In this document: positions 1 through 12,123 of the stretch, piece by piece
Numbering within the stretch: position 1 is the first letter of the stretch
Layout: the number at the start of each line of letters is the position of its first letter
Assembly (NCBI RefSeq): GCF_019925205.1
Contig: NC_083565.1
Location: forward strand, 34,996,241 to 35,060,240
Reading direction: 5' to 3'
Source: Metopolophium dirhodum
Taxonomy: Eukaryota > Arthropoda > Insecta > Hemiptera > Aphididae
Length of the DNA stretch: 64,000 nt
Notes under the pieces: generated by a model
Told to the model about the DNA's origin: nothing
What the model saw: only the letters and a program-made list of their open reading frames with translations
Databases searched by the model: none
Position numbers and translations under genes: made by a program

Positions 1-14
1 ACGTACATAAAACA

Positions 15-116
15 ATGCCACGTTTTCGTGGACGAGGAGGAAATATTGGTCGACCGACTCGGCATTCACAATTAGTCCAGCCGTTTAGGAGGAGTTCAGT
101 GAAATACTTGGTATAA
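15..116 (+). pseudogene. Possible N-terminal remnant of a Helitron-like ORF
   Basis: A 33-codon frame opens with MPRFRGRGGNIGRPTRHSQ and stops after KYLV. The Arg/Gly-rich start with an IGR motif resembles the N-terminus of Helitron or Pif1-helicase-like transposon ORFs, from memory of that family. Nothing after the stop continues the protein, and the left side is cut by the window edge. It could be a chance frame or a transposon fragment. The identification is weak. Confidence 0.25.
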
Positions 117-2495
117 CTTCGATACTTTATAGTTAAATTATTAAGTTACGTACAAACAGCACGGGGTCCGCGATCTACCGCAGTTAGATTGCCTACCTGA
201 TAATATACTGCTGCGAATCAGAATTTTTATTCCAGGCAACAGAAAAGTTAAGATACAATTTGAACATTATACACCGAATATATTAAATAACGAATTGAAC
301 AAAGTTTGAGTCATGTAAAGTTGGTACATTTAACGGGAAACGAAGTGCACGGGATCAACTAGTAATAATATACCTAATATTGAAATTTCACACAAAATAA
401 AATAATACATTTTAATAAAAAATATTTATACTTACCAATATTAGCTGTAAAAAATTATAATTATAATGAATAGGTTATTCATTATAACTATGTTAAAGTT
501 AAATCAACATTTTCAATAGAGGGACTTTTAATTTCAATTTCAACAATTCCAATTAGTAGCTATATTTCAAATATGATTGTAAAAAAAAAATTGCGAATCA
601 TTAACATAAGTTAAACGTACAATCTGCATTGTTATTTTTCTTCTGTGGCTTAAAAAAAAAGCATACTTGAAATAATTTCAAAATAAGGGGCACGATTATA
701 CTGTCACAATTGGAAATTAAATTATAAAAATAATGACAAATATACAACGGGTATGAAAGTTTTGATTTAAAAGTATACTGTTTTTGTATAATTTGGATGA
801 CAATTGATTTTTGAGAAAATAACAGTAAACAACGCGTATCACATAAAGTTATAATTTAGTATGCAAATTCGCAATAAATTAAAAAACACAAGAATTACGT
901 ACGTTTTAATTGTTCTGAAGAAAAAATACAAATAGGTTTAATTGGCTTAAAAATGATTAAATATATGAAAAATAATTTATAATATACATTTAAGTGACTA
1001 CAACTATAATATATATTATGATTATGATTGTATTTGAATAGAGATCAATAAACTATCACAATATGATCAATTTACATGTTAGCAAAATAAATATAAAATA
1101 ATCATTACTCATTAACGTAATGGTTCTTTTCATCCATCTAATCACTTAATATAGAAAATTAGTTATAGTATCTACAATGTGTTTGTGAACGTAAACATAA
1201 TTTATTTTAATAAAGTATTCAGATTTGAAACAGAATATTTAACTTTATCTTAAGTATGCCACTCAAAAACACTAATATTACCACTTTTTTGCACGAAACA
1301 TCTTCAAGATTTTGGTACAATTTCGTAATAAAATTAACCGACAATAACTTTGTTTTAACTAACAACTCGTTGTTAAAGGAAATTCGTTATTTTAATTTTC
1401 GGTACAATTAATATCCATTTTTTTTGCCTATTTTCTTCAATAAGACAAATTATAAAACTTACCTCCATAATACGTACAGCCATATATGTCTATATAAACA
1501 AATAATATTTATCTTATACAGTAAATTAGTTCGTTTCTAGTAAACCTATTTTAAGGTTATTTAATTTTTGATTATAGGAATACACGTTATTTTCTATCTT
1601 CAATGTTAATTTTTATCTACAAATAGACTATAGACATCGAAGCTATATTGGGGGAAATAATTAATATTATAATAATGTATAGTATTGAAATTGCACACAG
1701 AATATTCCATTTAAATAAAAAAACTTTTTTTAAAATATAGGATTTCGAAATTCAACTTCTAAAATTATAATAATAATTAATAAGTAATTAATCAAAACTA
1801 TATAAATAATATATATAACATTTTCATCCGATGGACTACAATAACTAGAAACAGTAATTGATAAAATATGCTATGAACAACGCGGATCACATTAAATTTC
1901 AGTTTACTACAAAAATTCGCAATACAATAAAAAAACACATAAATTATGTACGATGTATGGATCTAAATAAAAAACACAAATAAGTTTATAGGTGGTTAAT
2001 TTTCATAATTTATTGGCTTAAAAATGACTAAATATATAAAAAATAAATTGTGTAGGTACCTACATTTAAGTTACTATTATCATCAATAATACGTTAGAAA
2101 AAGTAATATTTTGTTGTAAACATAATAATCATTTACAAGATACAAGTACCACTATAATAGGTATAAATATACCTACCTTATTATGATTATAGTATGATTG
2201 TATTGGAATTGAGATCAATAAATTATTACAATATTATAATCAATTTACATGTTAGCATAATAAATATTAAATAATATGGTAAAATTGTTAAAATTGCACA
2301 AATGTATCCGTTTCTATAGTAGACCTATCATTGCTACAAATCGAAAAATGTTTATATAATTTAATATGATCGTCAATACCTTGCGCGTACGTATGTTAAA
2401 TATTTACGGTGAATATAATTAATAATCTAAACCTATTAAATCCTACTGTTATAATTCAGGATATTTCTTGGAAATATTGACCGAAAACGATTATA
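117..2495. repeat. AT-rich degenerate direct duplication (about 1.2 kb period)
   Basis: No gene is visible. Blocks recur in order: a CACACA-containing block at about 390 and 1694, an ACAACGCG-TCACAT block at about 830 and 1878, and an AGATCAATAAA block at about 1043 and 2213. The spacing is about 1.05 to 1.3 kb. A third relative of the first block lies near 4260. The stretch at about 265-340 also resembles 23347-23420. This looks like an old, diverged tandem or segmental duplication of non-coding or transposon DNA. Confidence 0.5.
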
Positions 2496-2503
2496 TATTA
2501 GAC

Positions 2504-3069
2504 CAGTGGTGGCCAAACTTTTTTTACCTCGGGCCAGAAAAAAAAAAAAATTTTTACCGTGGGGCCATAAAAATTTTTTTTACTTTTAAGTAATCAGAAT
2601 TTTAGGTATAGGTATATAATTTCATATTTAACGGCGTTTTTATTGTACTTAATAATTTTAATGTCTTTATTTAATTCTTTACTTAATAATTACTACAAAT
2701 GAAAAAAAATTAAATTGGCATAAATATAAAATATACAAGATATCGTTTTACACTTACAAAACATATTTTAAAATGTATTAATTTGACTGATCACGACTGA
2801 TCACGATGGCTGTAGAAACTACAATGTAGATCAAATTGGTCGCGCAATGAGCACAGTAATATTACTCGTTGTAGGTACCTACATTGTTGTTTCTACGAAA
2901 ATAAGATAAGATACGATAATGCTATTTATAATATGTTTATAGAATGTATACAGTATTTTTAATTTTTTTTTTTTTTCGTAAATGTAAAATATTATAGTTC
3001 TTTCGCGGGCCAGATATTAAATTATGGCGGGCCGGAGTTGGCCCGCGGGCCGTAGTTTGGCCACCACTG
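2504..3069. mobile_element. Non-autonomous hAT-type MITE, copy 1 (566 bp)
   Basis: The terminal inverted repeats are CAGTGGTGGCCAAACT at the left and its complement AGTTTGGCCACCACTG at the right. An exact 8-bp target duplication, TATTAGAC, lies at 2496-2503 and 3070-3077. The CAGTGG terminus and 8-bp duplication are hallmarks of hAT elements. The interior is AT-rich with GC-rich subterminal blocks (GGGCCAG / GCGGGCC) and has no transposase. A second copy with its own target duplication lies at 44019-45756. The short frame across its right end is not a gene. Confidence 0.93.
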
Positions 3070-3077
3070 TATTAGAC

Positions 3078-4634
3078 TATCGCACACTTATGTGCGTTTA
3101 CTTTGGACACACTTACAAGTCACTTTGGTGTCATCATGTTAAATCGCCTATATTAATTTCTTTAAAACAAGACACAGCACCCTTTAAAACTAAAATTCAT
3201 TTGAGATAAAATTATTAAAGTTCTAATTAGGTCTAATATACTTCAAAAAAAGGATGTAATAAAAGGATTTATTTGCTAGTGACAATAATCTTACTCTGTT
3301 TTTCAAAATCTTCCTCAGTTCTAACTATTAAAATATAAAAAAGTAATTAAACCAAAATTATATGGACATTATAAGGCAGTTACTAACACAGTGGCAAATC
3401 GCAATGGTGTGTGCTAATGAAAACAATATTGATTGCGTTTGCGTATTCAGTGTAATCACATGAGAACTTTATCCAGCCATTGTTAAGGAATAGACATTTT
3501 TTGGAATTAATTTGATTGATTTCAATAACTAAGTATAACAATATTTTCTATTATTTCTTCGTCGTAATTGCTACCCTAGTATAAGATCTGTCTCTGATCT
3601 GACTTCTATTAAACCTGTCATATTGTCTATTAATATGTTTGGTCGTAACTTATTACTATTATCTTCATATTAATTGTGATTATTTGTTTTTTGTGTAGTT
3701 TCTGTCAGTGCTCAATTCTCTGATCTATTCGGACGCGGACAATTATTTTTGAGTTTCTTTTGTAAAGTTGTCCTCTCACTTATCTATTTCAATTTTCATA
3801 CTACTTAAAAAGTGATCTGTGGCGACACAAACTTCTGTATTTCAAATTAACTTCCCACTCCTCTTTAACAATAAATTACTTAATGGATATTTTTATACGT
3901 AATTCAAAATTCCAGTGAGTAGCAATTTCAATATACCAATTACCATGGATCCTTATAACACAAGTTAAATAACTCTATATAAAATTAATCATATGTATTT
4001 TGATTCAGAAAAATTATCCACTGAATAATTTACAGTTAAAAAAGGAGCTTCTCATTAAAAAAAAAAAACAGAGGTTTGTATCTCCACAGGACACCACAGG
4101 ATAACAGCGATTGAATATTTTGAAAGTGACATTTTTGTAAAACAACTTCTTATACTTAAATTAAGACTACGAACTACGCGTACTGTAATGTTTCTGATCT
4201 TCAATGTCAATTTTTATTTACAAATAGACATTGTAATTATCATAATATTATAATCTTAAAATTTCACACAGAATAAAATATTATATTTTAAGAAAAAAAA
4301 TATAAAGTTATACGTACAATTGTATTCTAAAAAAAATCATAGTAATAATTTATAAGTAATTGATTATAATTTATAACTATATAAAACTTAATTCATTATA
4401 TTGAATATAACGCCTTTTTAAAAAAGAATTGAATAATTAATTGCTGTTTTGATGAGTAGTTTGAAAAAAACCAATTACCATGGACTTTTTATCCTTATAA
4501 TCCAAAGTTAAATGACTCTATTTAAAACTAATTGTAAGTATTTTGACTCAGAAAATATATCCACTGAATAAATTAAAGTTGAAAAGGGGGGCTCTCATTA
4601 AAAAAAAAAGTGGGTACCGTTCTCCTGTACAGTA
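3078..4634. other. AT-rich non-coding stretch with repeat fragments
   Basis: No convincing coding frame or RNA gene was seen. The stretch near 3240-3350 is a diverged relative of the blocks at 6120-6270 and 8590-8735. The stretch at about 4255-4390 is related to 385-480 and 1683-1800. The rest shows no recognisable feature. Confidence 0.4.
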
Positions 4635-5290
4635 GTTGTAATCAGTGGCGTGACGAAGGGCTTTATTTGAGGCATGTGCTTCAGCTTAAAAGGTGGTAGG
4701 TGTTCTGGAGACTAGGGGTATTTCACATATATAGTAGGTACATAATTTATTAAGTACACACTAAGACTAAGCCAATCATTATAAGTTACCATTTACGTAA
4801 ATACTTACAATAATTATTTATATACAAGTATTTATAATTACTAATATAAATTATTGTGCCTCATAAGTTAATGAAGTTCGCCGCGCCACTGGTTGTAATG
4901 GATGTGTTATATTTAAATACAATGTTTAACCATTGTATACAAAAAAAGATTCTGAGCGGTTAGCGTAGTCCTTATAATATTATTATATTTTATTCGTTCC
5001 TATGGGTAGTGATAAACAAAGCGTTAGAAATTAAAATCCCATTTTTAGCGGTTTTTCGTATTTTGTCGGTAGTTTTTCTCGACGCTTTCTAAAACTATTT
5101 GGAATTTTGACCTCAATGTTGACCTCCCAAAAGTACCAAATAAGCGCACTTTTCTATCAGATGCTGATCTCAAAAATCGAAGAGTGCTTACTATCCAAAA
5201 TATTGCTGACAGAAATAAAAAAAAAAATAAAAAAACACACATCATTGTAAAACCAATACATATTCTCTCGCTCCGCTCAGAATCTAAAAA
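4600..5290. repeat. Dispersed repeat module with GATTCTGAGC ends, split by a MITE
   Basis: The block with CTGTACAGTAG, TGTAATGGATG and GATTCTGAGCGG is a copy of a short module also seen at 32640-32770 and 33820-33930, and inverted near 14985-15110 and 16690-16850. The right end (CTCCGCTCAGAATCT at about 5268) matches the terminus of the longer AT-rich repeat copies. A MITE at 4643-4891 interrupts the module, and removing it with one target copy restores the match to the other copies. Confidence 0.6.
4643..4891. mobile_element. hAT-type MITE (249 bp)
   Basis: It begins CAGTGGCGTGACGAAG and ends GTTCGCCGCGCCACTG, an imperfect inverted repeat. The exact 8-bp target duplication GTTGTAAT lies at 4635-4642 and 4892-4899. 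No coding capacity is seen. The pre-insertion site is recoverable by comparison with other copies of the host module, which supports a clean hAT-like insertion. Confidence 0.9.
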
Positions 5291-7518
5291 CGGAGGTTAG
5301 TATCTCCACAGGATAATGCTTGAGTAGTATAAAATATTTCAAAAATATTAAAATATGGTATTTCACTATTTAAGTATATAAAAAAGTTCCAAAAATCCAA
5401 ATTTAAATATTATAATTATTCAAGAAAAACAGGGGTGAGCACTGAGCATCATTAGTGAATCACGCTGTATACGTAGTACTTATATATTATGTTGGAATCT
5501 TAGGTTAGGTTAATTAATATGGATCAGACCATATATTATCAGACATACATTTATATAATACATATATATTCATAGCTTTGACGGGTAAAAACGATGAGCT
5601 CAAAATATTTGTAAGCTTGTAGATATTACACCGTTTTGTAACATCGATAAAGGCGAAAAAATAATCCAAAACCCTTTAATGAATTAAGAATTATACAAAA
5701 TACAGTTATCTACTAAAGTCTAAAAATGAGGTTGATGTCCTGAGAAAGCACTCTAATATATCATATAAAAATTAAAAAAATTAAATAAATTGAGATACAT
5801 GAATAAATTGTTTCGTGTGAGCAAATTGAAAAGCTTCTCAGGGTAGGAACAAAATATCCAAATACTGATTAAACTTGATATACGAATAACTTATGACAAT
5901 GGAATGGACAAGATTTATCTTGGAACAGAAATACGGCGTAAATTTTACTAACCACGCAATGTTTTGGAGTTAGAATATTACTAATAAATAAATAAATATT
6001 TTTTTGTGTTATCCTCAAATATCCAAATACCTATGTGTTATTAAAATATGTAAAATTGAAAAAGGTGAAATTTACATTTTAGATCATTAAAGCCAATGCT
6101 TATATGTTACACTTATATCTAATATACTTCAAAATAAGGATTTAATAAAATTAAGTATTTGTTAATTACAATATCCTTACCATAAATTGCATTATTATTA
6201 TCTATAAAACCTATACAATTTTAAAATGATTAAAATAATTTTTTATAAAACAATGCTTGGGTAGGTATCAGAAATTGTCATATGATTAGTAGAAAGGTTC
6301 TCTAATCTATTATGATCCAATCATGGGCAACTTCAACTCGCTAAACAGTTTACAATATATGATAATTTAAGATACTCTCCTAATAGCTATAATACTTTAT
6401 GAATATGACAAGTCGACTTTTAAACGGAAACCAACGTCAATTAAATATTGATTCGGAATTTCTTGTTTTCGTGAAATTTTCAATTGGGATAATGGGCATT
6501 ATTACTAACAATAGTTTAAGAATACACAATATGTATACATGATACATAAACCTTTTAATTGTTTCTAAATAACTTCATAATCTTATTTTTCTTCTGCTTC
6601 TGCTTCTTTTTCAGATTTATCAAGCCACTATATAGGACTATACCGACTCACAACAAATCCTCCAACCATTTAAACCTAATGCCTGATCTTTCAAATTTGA
6701 CCCACCCCCTATTGCTTAACCCCACTGTGTCACCCTAATTAATTTTCGGTTTTACCAAGGATCTTTATATTTCTAGAGTCTGTTCCATCCCTCAAAGGTG
6801 ATTTTTTTCATTACACTGTTTCGTAACTTAATAAAAAACTAAAAAAAAAATAATCCAAAAAAATTAAGAATTATACAAATTACAGTTATTTTCTAAACGT
6901 AAGGTTAAAGAGCAAAAAAGCCCTCTAAAGTATAATATTAAAAATTAAAAAAATTATATAAATTGAAATTCCAATGATAGGACCATAAAATCAAAACATT
7001 GTCATAAATAATAAACACGATTAACGAATAAATTATGACAGTTGAATGTACAAGAGGCATCTATTGGAACCACAATACAATTAGAAATTATAGAAATACA
7101 TATAGAAATTAATATACTACATTTTACTAACCACGTAAAGTTTTGAAGTTAGAATATTACGCATAAATAATACTTAATATATTCCTAATAATAAATAAAT
7201 GAATATTTTTTTGTATTATGCTCAAATATCCATGTATTTAACTTTAAGAAAAAAATGGTGGTTAGCATGATTAGTGAATCACACTTTATATTTAGTATGT
7301 ATATAATTTATAATATATAAGTATTATGTGGTTAGGTACAATTCACTTGGTACTATATTATGTGGGAATATATGTTATCATTTAATTAATTAATATGGGT
7401 TAGACTATATATTATCAGACAATCTTATACAATACATATTATATACCTACGCATAGCTTTAAAAAGTAAAATCCATTAGCTCAATATATTTGTAGATCTA
7501 CAAGTCGACTGGTAGACA

Positions 7519-7978
7519 TTATTATTATTATTATTTCGTATGGCGTCAATGAGCAATATCAACAACACTTAGAATATTAAAAGATATAACACCTACATAA
7601 TTAAAATTAAAAGATGGTCAACAGTGATAAAACTCAAAAATAAAAAAAAAATAAATAAATAAAAATAAAACTCAAAAATAAATAAACACATAAAACATAA
7701 AAATAGATAAGAGGTTCCCCATTTGGTAAATGTAAAGGTCGTGCTATAGCTTCACATCCAGGTTCTTCATCCATTCCACCGCTTCTTCCTTCGTCAGGTG
7801 GATATCTTCTATGGTACCTTTAAATGCGCGAATTGGACATTCAGTGATGATGTGATTGATCGTCTGGGATTCATAGCCACAGTCACACGTTTCATTGTCA
7901 CGCAGTCCCCATTTATACATCATGACGTGACCACTCCTACCATGACCAGTTCTAATACGGTTTAGTGTTACTAACTGA
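7519..7978 (-). pseudogene. 3' fragment of a non-LTR retrotransposon (LINE), ORF2 C-terminus
   Basis: On the minus strand the frame ending at 7744 reads LNRIRTGHGRSGHVMMYKWG, then a Cys-rich CDCG...NHIITECP segment and WMKNLDVKL. This is the C-terminal region downstream of reverse transcriptase and RNase H in Jockey/R1/I-type LINEs. A 3' UTR follows, ending in a short AAT-repeat tail at about 7519-7537. Only about the last 75 residues remain, so the copy is strongly 5'-truncated. The open frame extends about 15 codons into unrelated GC-rich DNA at its 5' side, so the apparent ATG is not the original start. No target duplication was identified. Confidence 0.75.
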
Positions 7979-8135
7979 TTTGGGGGGGGGGCTAAATTTA
8001 TAAAATCAATACAGACCCGCAAAATTTTTTTAATAGGTGGATTTAAGAATAAATATACTTAAAAACTTTGGGGGGCTTAAAAAACTAGGGGGCTAAGCGC
8101 CCCTAGACCACCTCCCCCCCCAAATTCCGCCGTTT
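7979..8135. mobile_element. Single hAT-like transposon end with G-rich subterminal region
   Basis: Read on the minus strand from 8135, the sequence is GGCGGAATTTGGGGGGGGAG followed by repeated G-run and GGGGGCTTA motifs. This is the composition of hAT-like element ends elsewhere in the window (42529, 46041). No partner end or target duplication was found, so it is probably a fragment cut by the adjacent LINE insertion. Confidence 0.45.
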
Positions 8136-8991
8136 TGTAATTTATTTTAAAGACAAATAAATAATCCAAAACAATTAAAATAATTAAGAATTATCCAAAT
8201 TCCAATTATCTACGAAAATCGAGGTTAATGAATTGAAAAGTCCTCTAAAGTATCATAGTAAAAATCAAAAAAAATCAATTAGTTGCAGAAATATATGAAT
8301 TAATTGTTGTATGTGAACAATAGAGCAAAATACTGATAAAAACGATGTATGAATATTTTATGACAATTGAATGGACCAAGCAATGGAACCGCAATACTCA
8401 TAAAAAAAATACTAATGGATTTCTAATAATAAATAAATTAATAAATATTTTTTTGGTTTATGCTCAAATATCCAAATACCTATGTGTTATTAAATATAAG
8501 TATTATCAATATATTATGTAACACTTCAATAGGTTAAATTTACCTTTAAGATCTTACAAGTCAATGCTTATAAGTTACACTTATGTCTAATGTACCTACT
8601 TCAAAATAAGGATGTAATAAAATTAAGTATTTGTTAATTATAATATACTCACAATAAAATTCTAAAGTTGTATTTAAAAGTTCTATAACATTTTAAAGTT
8701 ATTAAAACAAAATTACATAAAACAATGCTTGACTATTTACATAAATTGGTTAGTTGAATAGTTTACTGATCTCTTATGACCCAACATGGGCAACTAAATC
8801 TTACTAAGCGTATGGTATTTTTAAGTTACTTATATACCCTAATGCTTAACTCCCCCCTTCACTGTATCCCACACTTCATTTTAGATTTTACCAAGGACCT
8901 TTTTATTTCTAGAGTAGGTTTCATCACATATCTTAGTAATGTGTTTCGTTTCCTAATTTTATTTCCAGCCAAGTACAATTTACTATTATGA

Positions 8992-9472
8992 TCCAGTATC
9001 TACAATGATGTTTCCGTTGTATATGTATTCCTTCTTAGTCTTCTAACTCTATGTTTTTTTGGTCTACCACTCTCCTGTTACACCTAACATTTTATGGTTA
9101 TTTTATTGACCCAAAATTGTTCATAGTATTTTTCTTTTGAATTTATTTTTATATGATTTCCTTCGCTTGCCAGTTTTATACCAGAACAATATTTTTTTGT
9201 ACTAATATAAAATTGTGTAATATAAAACTGTACTTTGTTACTATTTAATTAGGTACTAATTAAAAACATTACTTTGACAGAGCCCTGAAAAAAATCATTT
9301 TAAGTCAATAAGGTATATTTACTACGAATTATGTAAACTATTAAAAATATTTAACTATCCGTCTGATTATTTTGTATAAATCATTTAATTTGAAACAATT
9401 TCTGAACAACTATTATTGTAATTAAGTTCTACAACAATGTAAAAAAAATATTTAAGTTATTGTTGATAATAT
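8992..9472. other. AT-rich non-coding stretch
   Basis: No gene, RNA or identifiable element was seen. The sequence is low-complexity AT-rich DNA between the repeat region and the SINE. Confidence 0.4.
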
Positions 9473-9482
9473 TAATTGATTG

Positions 9483-9739
9483 ATTAGGGGGACGGAGTGG
9501 CCGACCCGAGTTCGATTCCTTGGCCGCGGGCGGCATTTTTCTTCGGGCAAATCACGGTGTCCGGAGAACAAGTGCCGCCATCCCCACCCGGGCATGGCAG
9601 AAACCTATACGGGTGCCCAAATTCTGCCAAAACAAATCATGTGTAAAACAAATATATAGTACCCTTCCCTACAGTACCACAGGCTAATGACCTAGTAATC
9701 GACGTAGCCTTAACCCTAATAAAAAAAAAATAAAAAAAA
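9483..9739 (+). mobile_element. tRNA-derived SINE (257 bp)
   Basis: The 5' part contains GGAGTGGCCGA, resembling a tRNA A-box region, and GAGTTCGATTCC, a good match to the RNA polymerase III B box. A conserved-looking body follows, and the element ends in CCTAATAAAAAAAAAATAAA. A 10-bp target duplication, TAATTGATTG, lies at 9473-9482 and 9740-9749. The A-to-B spacing is shorter than in a tRNA, as is common in SINEs. It has no coding capacity and would depend on a LINE for mobility. Confidence 0.85.
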
Positions 9740-10117
9740 TAATTGATTGTTGCTTGACGAAACAAAAATCAAATTGAAAAAATTCAAACAAATGTTATGA
9801 GTTTACAATAACAATACTTCACCGGATATAATAGATTAAATTTATACAAATGTTACGTCAGCATATTTAATACTTTTTAAAGCATCTCAAAGCATTACAT
9901 TTTTATTATCTATATGACTATATCATATTATGTTAAACTGAAAAGTAAGAAATGGTGTATGGTTTGTTTGTCTCTAGATTATCGTAAAATTACAATAATT
10001 ACTTTCCATATTAAAATCAACTATAGCATTATAAAAATCATTGCTGTTAAATCTCCACAAATTAAAAATTATAACACAAATATAATAATCATTTTAAACC
10101 AATAAAGTAATCCTTAC

Positions 10118-10217
10118 CATTTAATTTTTCTAAATCTGGTTCAGTAGCTGCAGGCATAACCCAAACTGAAATTGCTATAAATGTAACATTAATTAAATAT
10201 TGCGTATTAAAAATCAT
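10118..10217 (-). CDS. Candidate first coding exon of a secreted protein (signal peptide)
   Basis: On the minus strand an ATG at 10217 in the context CAAAATGA opens a 33-codon frame plus one base. It ends exactly at a strong splice donor, G|GTAAGGA, at 10118/10117. The peptide begins MIFNTQYLINVTFIAISVWV and continues MPAATEPDLEKLN: a short polar start, a hydrophobic core of about 14 residues, a plausible signal-peptidase site after PAA, then a charged mature start. The combination of signal peptide and in-phase donor suggests a real gene whose later exons lie leftward, perhaps beyond the window. I do not recognise the family and could not place the second exon. A chance frame is possible. 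Confidence 0.5.
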
Positions 10218-10760
10218 TTTGATTTAATATTTTAATATGAGAAAATAATAATAATAAATAATGTGATCGCCGAACCACAAATGAAATAGAATACTACTTC
10301 TCGATTTCTTTTACAAGCAATATGTTACTAACCCACACTCCCTGAGTACAAAATAAATAATGTGCAAAATAAGTTGTTTGTTTAGTAGGTAGCTAATAAT
10401 ATAATAATATAACAAGGGAATAATACTATTCACTATTAGTTAGTGAACGCCATATGTATTATTTTTCATATCACTTAAGTAAATAATAATTAGTACGCAA
10501 AACTAAACACAGCAAGGATACTCTCTAGTCTCTACTAGATAGTCAGCCGTCAGCCGCCTGGTGCGTTCTCGTTTGAAATACAGTTCTACGAAGTTAATTT
10601 TGATTTATTTTTAAAATGTATGGGGAAATAAACAAATACCTAATTAGTTTTAATAAGCTCATAATAATTATGATTATAACTGGATAATATTATTATGGCT
10701 AGTAGAGAACGATGTATGCCCGCACGCAAGTTCTTGTATTATCGTAATACCGTCGTTGGC
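10218..10760 (-). promoter_or_regulatory. Possible upstream region or 5' UTR for the minus-strand signal-peptide exon
   Basis: Between 10500 and 10570 the DNA is less AT-rich than its surroundings (GTCAGCCGTCAGCCGCCTGG, + strand). It lies about 300 bases upstream of the signal-peptide ATG. No TATA box or initiator could be assigned. The role is inferred only from position and composition. Confidence 0.3.
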
Positions 10761-10899
10761 AATAAAAAAAAAAATATATTCTTCTAGTTTTGTAAATAAT
10801 TTATATTGTATTAGAATTTTAGTAATATTGGTTTTATAATTATGTAGGGGCACTATAATATTTATCTAGATAGGCCCATTTTTTATCTAGCAATATAGA

Positions 10900-11180
10900 A
10901 AAGTAGGTGTGGCACAACGCAACAAGATACTTGAAAATGTCACTGAATGTTTATATTAGCATTTTCCATACACCATAACACTTTCCAAATCTTTTGACTT
11001 ATTTTGAGCTGTTTACGGACATTTTCAGTTTCCATTTTTAAAGTTTTTTTTTCTATAAATATCAAAAAAATTTTATTTGTAGGTTAAAAAAGCTTTAAAA
11101 TTTAATAGGAGGCTCCTAGTAAATTGTTTCAAAGGCAAAAATTTTAGGAAAAACCACCGGAAAAATAGGAAATCTGGATG
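10900..11180 (+). repeat. Partial copy of the AT-rich dispersed repeat
   Basis: The block with TTTACGGACATTTTCAGTTT, TCTATAAATATCAA and GGAGGCTCCTAG aligns by eye with subunits at about 13690-13930 and 14240-14480, and inverted with 33010-33240 and 33570-33780. It has no coding capacity. Confidence 0.65.
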
Positions 11181-11788
11181 TCAAAAATACAATATTGGCG
11201 CCATCTGTCCAGAAAAAATAAACTAAATAATAAAAAATGTAGTTTTTTGTTGCAGATTAAAATAATAATAATAATGTATTATATTATATTGGTTGCTATT
11301 GGTTAATTGGGCATGTTTGTAGATTTGTATTATTATTTTTTGTCAATATATATATATAAATTAATGTTTGTGGGTAGATTAGAGACCTCCGGGAAGATGG
11401 ATTAAACTAAAAATGGTTAAATGTGGTTTTTTTTTATTCATCGGATTTTAGTACGGATAGGATTTTGTATTGATTGATTATATTAATCCACGGTAGGTGG
11501 AATCAAGTAAAAACGACAAACTTGGTATAACTTTGATACTTTAGAGTTAAATCAAACCAGTGGCGTGGTGAAGGGGGTCTAGAGGAGCCATGACAAACCT
11601 TTAATTTTAATTGTAAATTCAGGGATGTAGATAAATCCTAAGTCACTGCCTGGTGTTATACCACACGCTATATTAAATATTAAAATATATATTTTTCTTA
11701 TAATGTGTAGTAATTTATTGCTTTATTTTAGTAAGTGCCCTGGAAATGTTGTAATGCAACAAAACATACAGGATTCTTATCATTTCGC
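11181..11788. other. Non-coding stretch with repeat fragments
   Basis: No gene was seen. The segment near 11500-11550 (AAAAACGACAAACTTGGTAT) is related to 23070-23105 and in part to about 105-140. A lone hAT-like CAGTGGCGTGGTGAAGG motif occurs at about 11568, without a convincing partner end. Confidence 0.35.
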
Positions 11789-12123
11789 GTGATCTTACTG
11801 ATTTGAATAGGTATGTGAATAAATTCCTAAACTGCGTGATAACAGCTTGGGTTTTCGCAGTTGGTATTCTAAATTTTCACGATATTTAAACACGGTACAA
11901 TACGTGCAGTGTACAAAGTTTCATAATTTTTGATAAAGTATTGCGGGTATACAAGCAAATCAGCAGTTTTCCTGAACGGCGGTCCGTGATATTACTGATT
12001 TGAATATGCGAATAAATTACTGAACTGCGTTATAACAGCTTGGGTTTTTGCCAAAGAACTTTACATTTTCAAGGTATTTAAATACAATACAACTCATACC
12101 GTGTAAACGATTTCATAATTTTT
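11789..12123. repeat. Direct duplication, about 140 bp, period about 197 bp
   Basis: Two diverged copies start at about 11789 and 11985. They share TTACTGATTTGAATA, TAACAGCTTGGGTTTT and GTTTCATAATTTTT, with scattered substitutions and small indels. They abut the foldback element at 12124. There is no coding capacity. Confidence 0.65.

Larger units (their letters stand above)
5450..8760. repeat. Degenerate tandem-like repeat region (three partial copies)
   Basis: Several ordered blocks recur: a GTGAATCAC...ATTATCAGAC block at about 5455 and 7275; an AATCCAAAA...AATTAAGAATTAT block at about 5660, 6850 and 8165; an AAGTATTTGTTAATTA block at about 6148 and 8625; and a TACCAAGGA-CTTT block at about 6758 and 8890. 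The third copy is lengthened by LINE and hAT-end insertions at 7519-8135. There are no host genes. The original nature of the unit is unknown. Confidence 0.5.

Noticed and set aside
9483..9739. A functional tRNA gene suggested by the B-box match
   Set aside because: There is no cloverleaf or anticodon arm and the A-to-B spacing is too short. Target duplication and A-rich tail mark it as a SINE.
11568..11700. Another hAT MITE starting CAGTGGCGTGGTGAAGG
   Set aside because: No matching inverted end or 8-bp target duplication could be found nearby.
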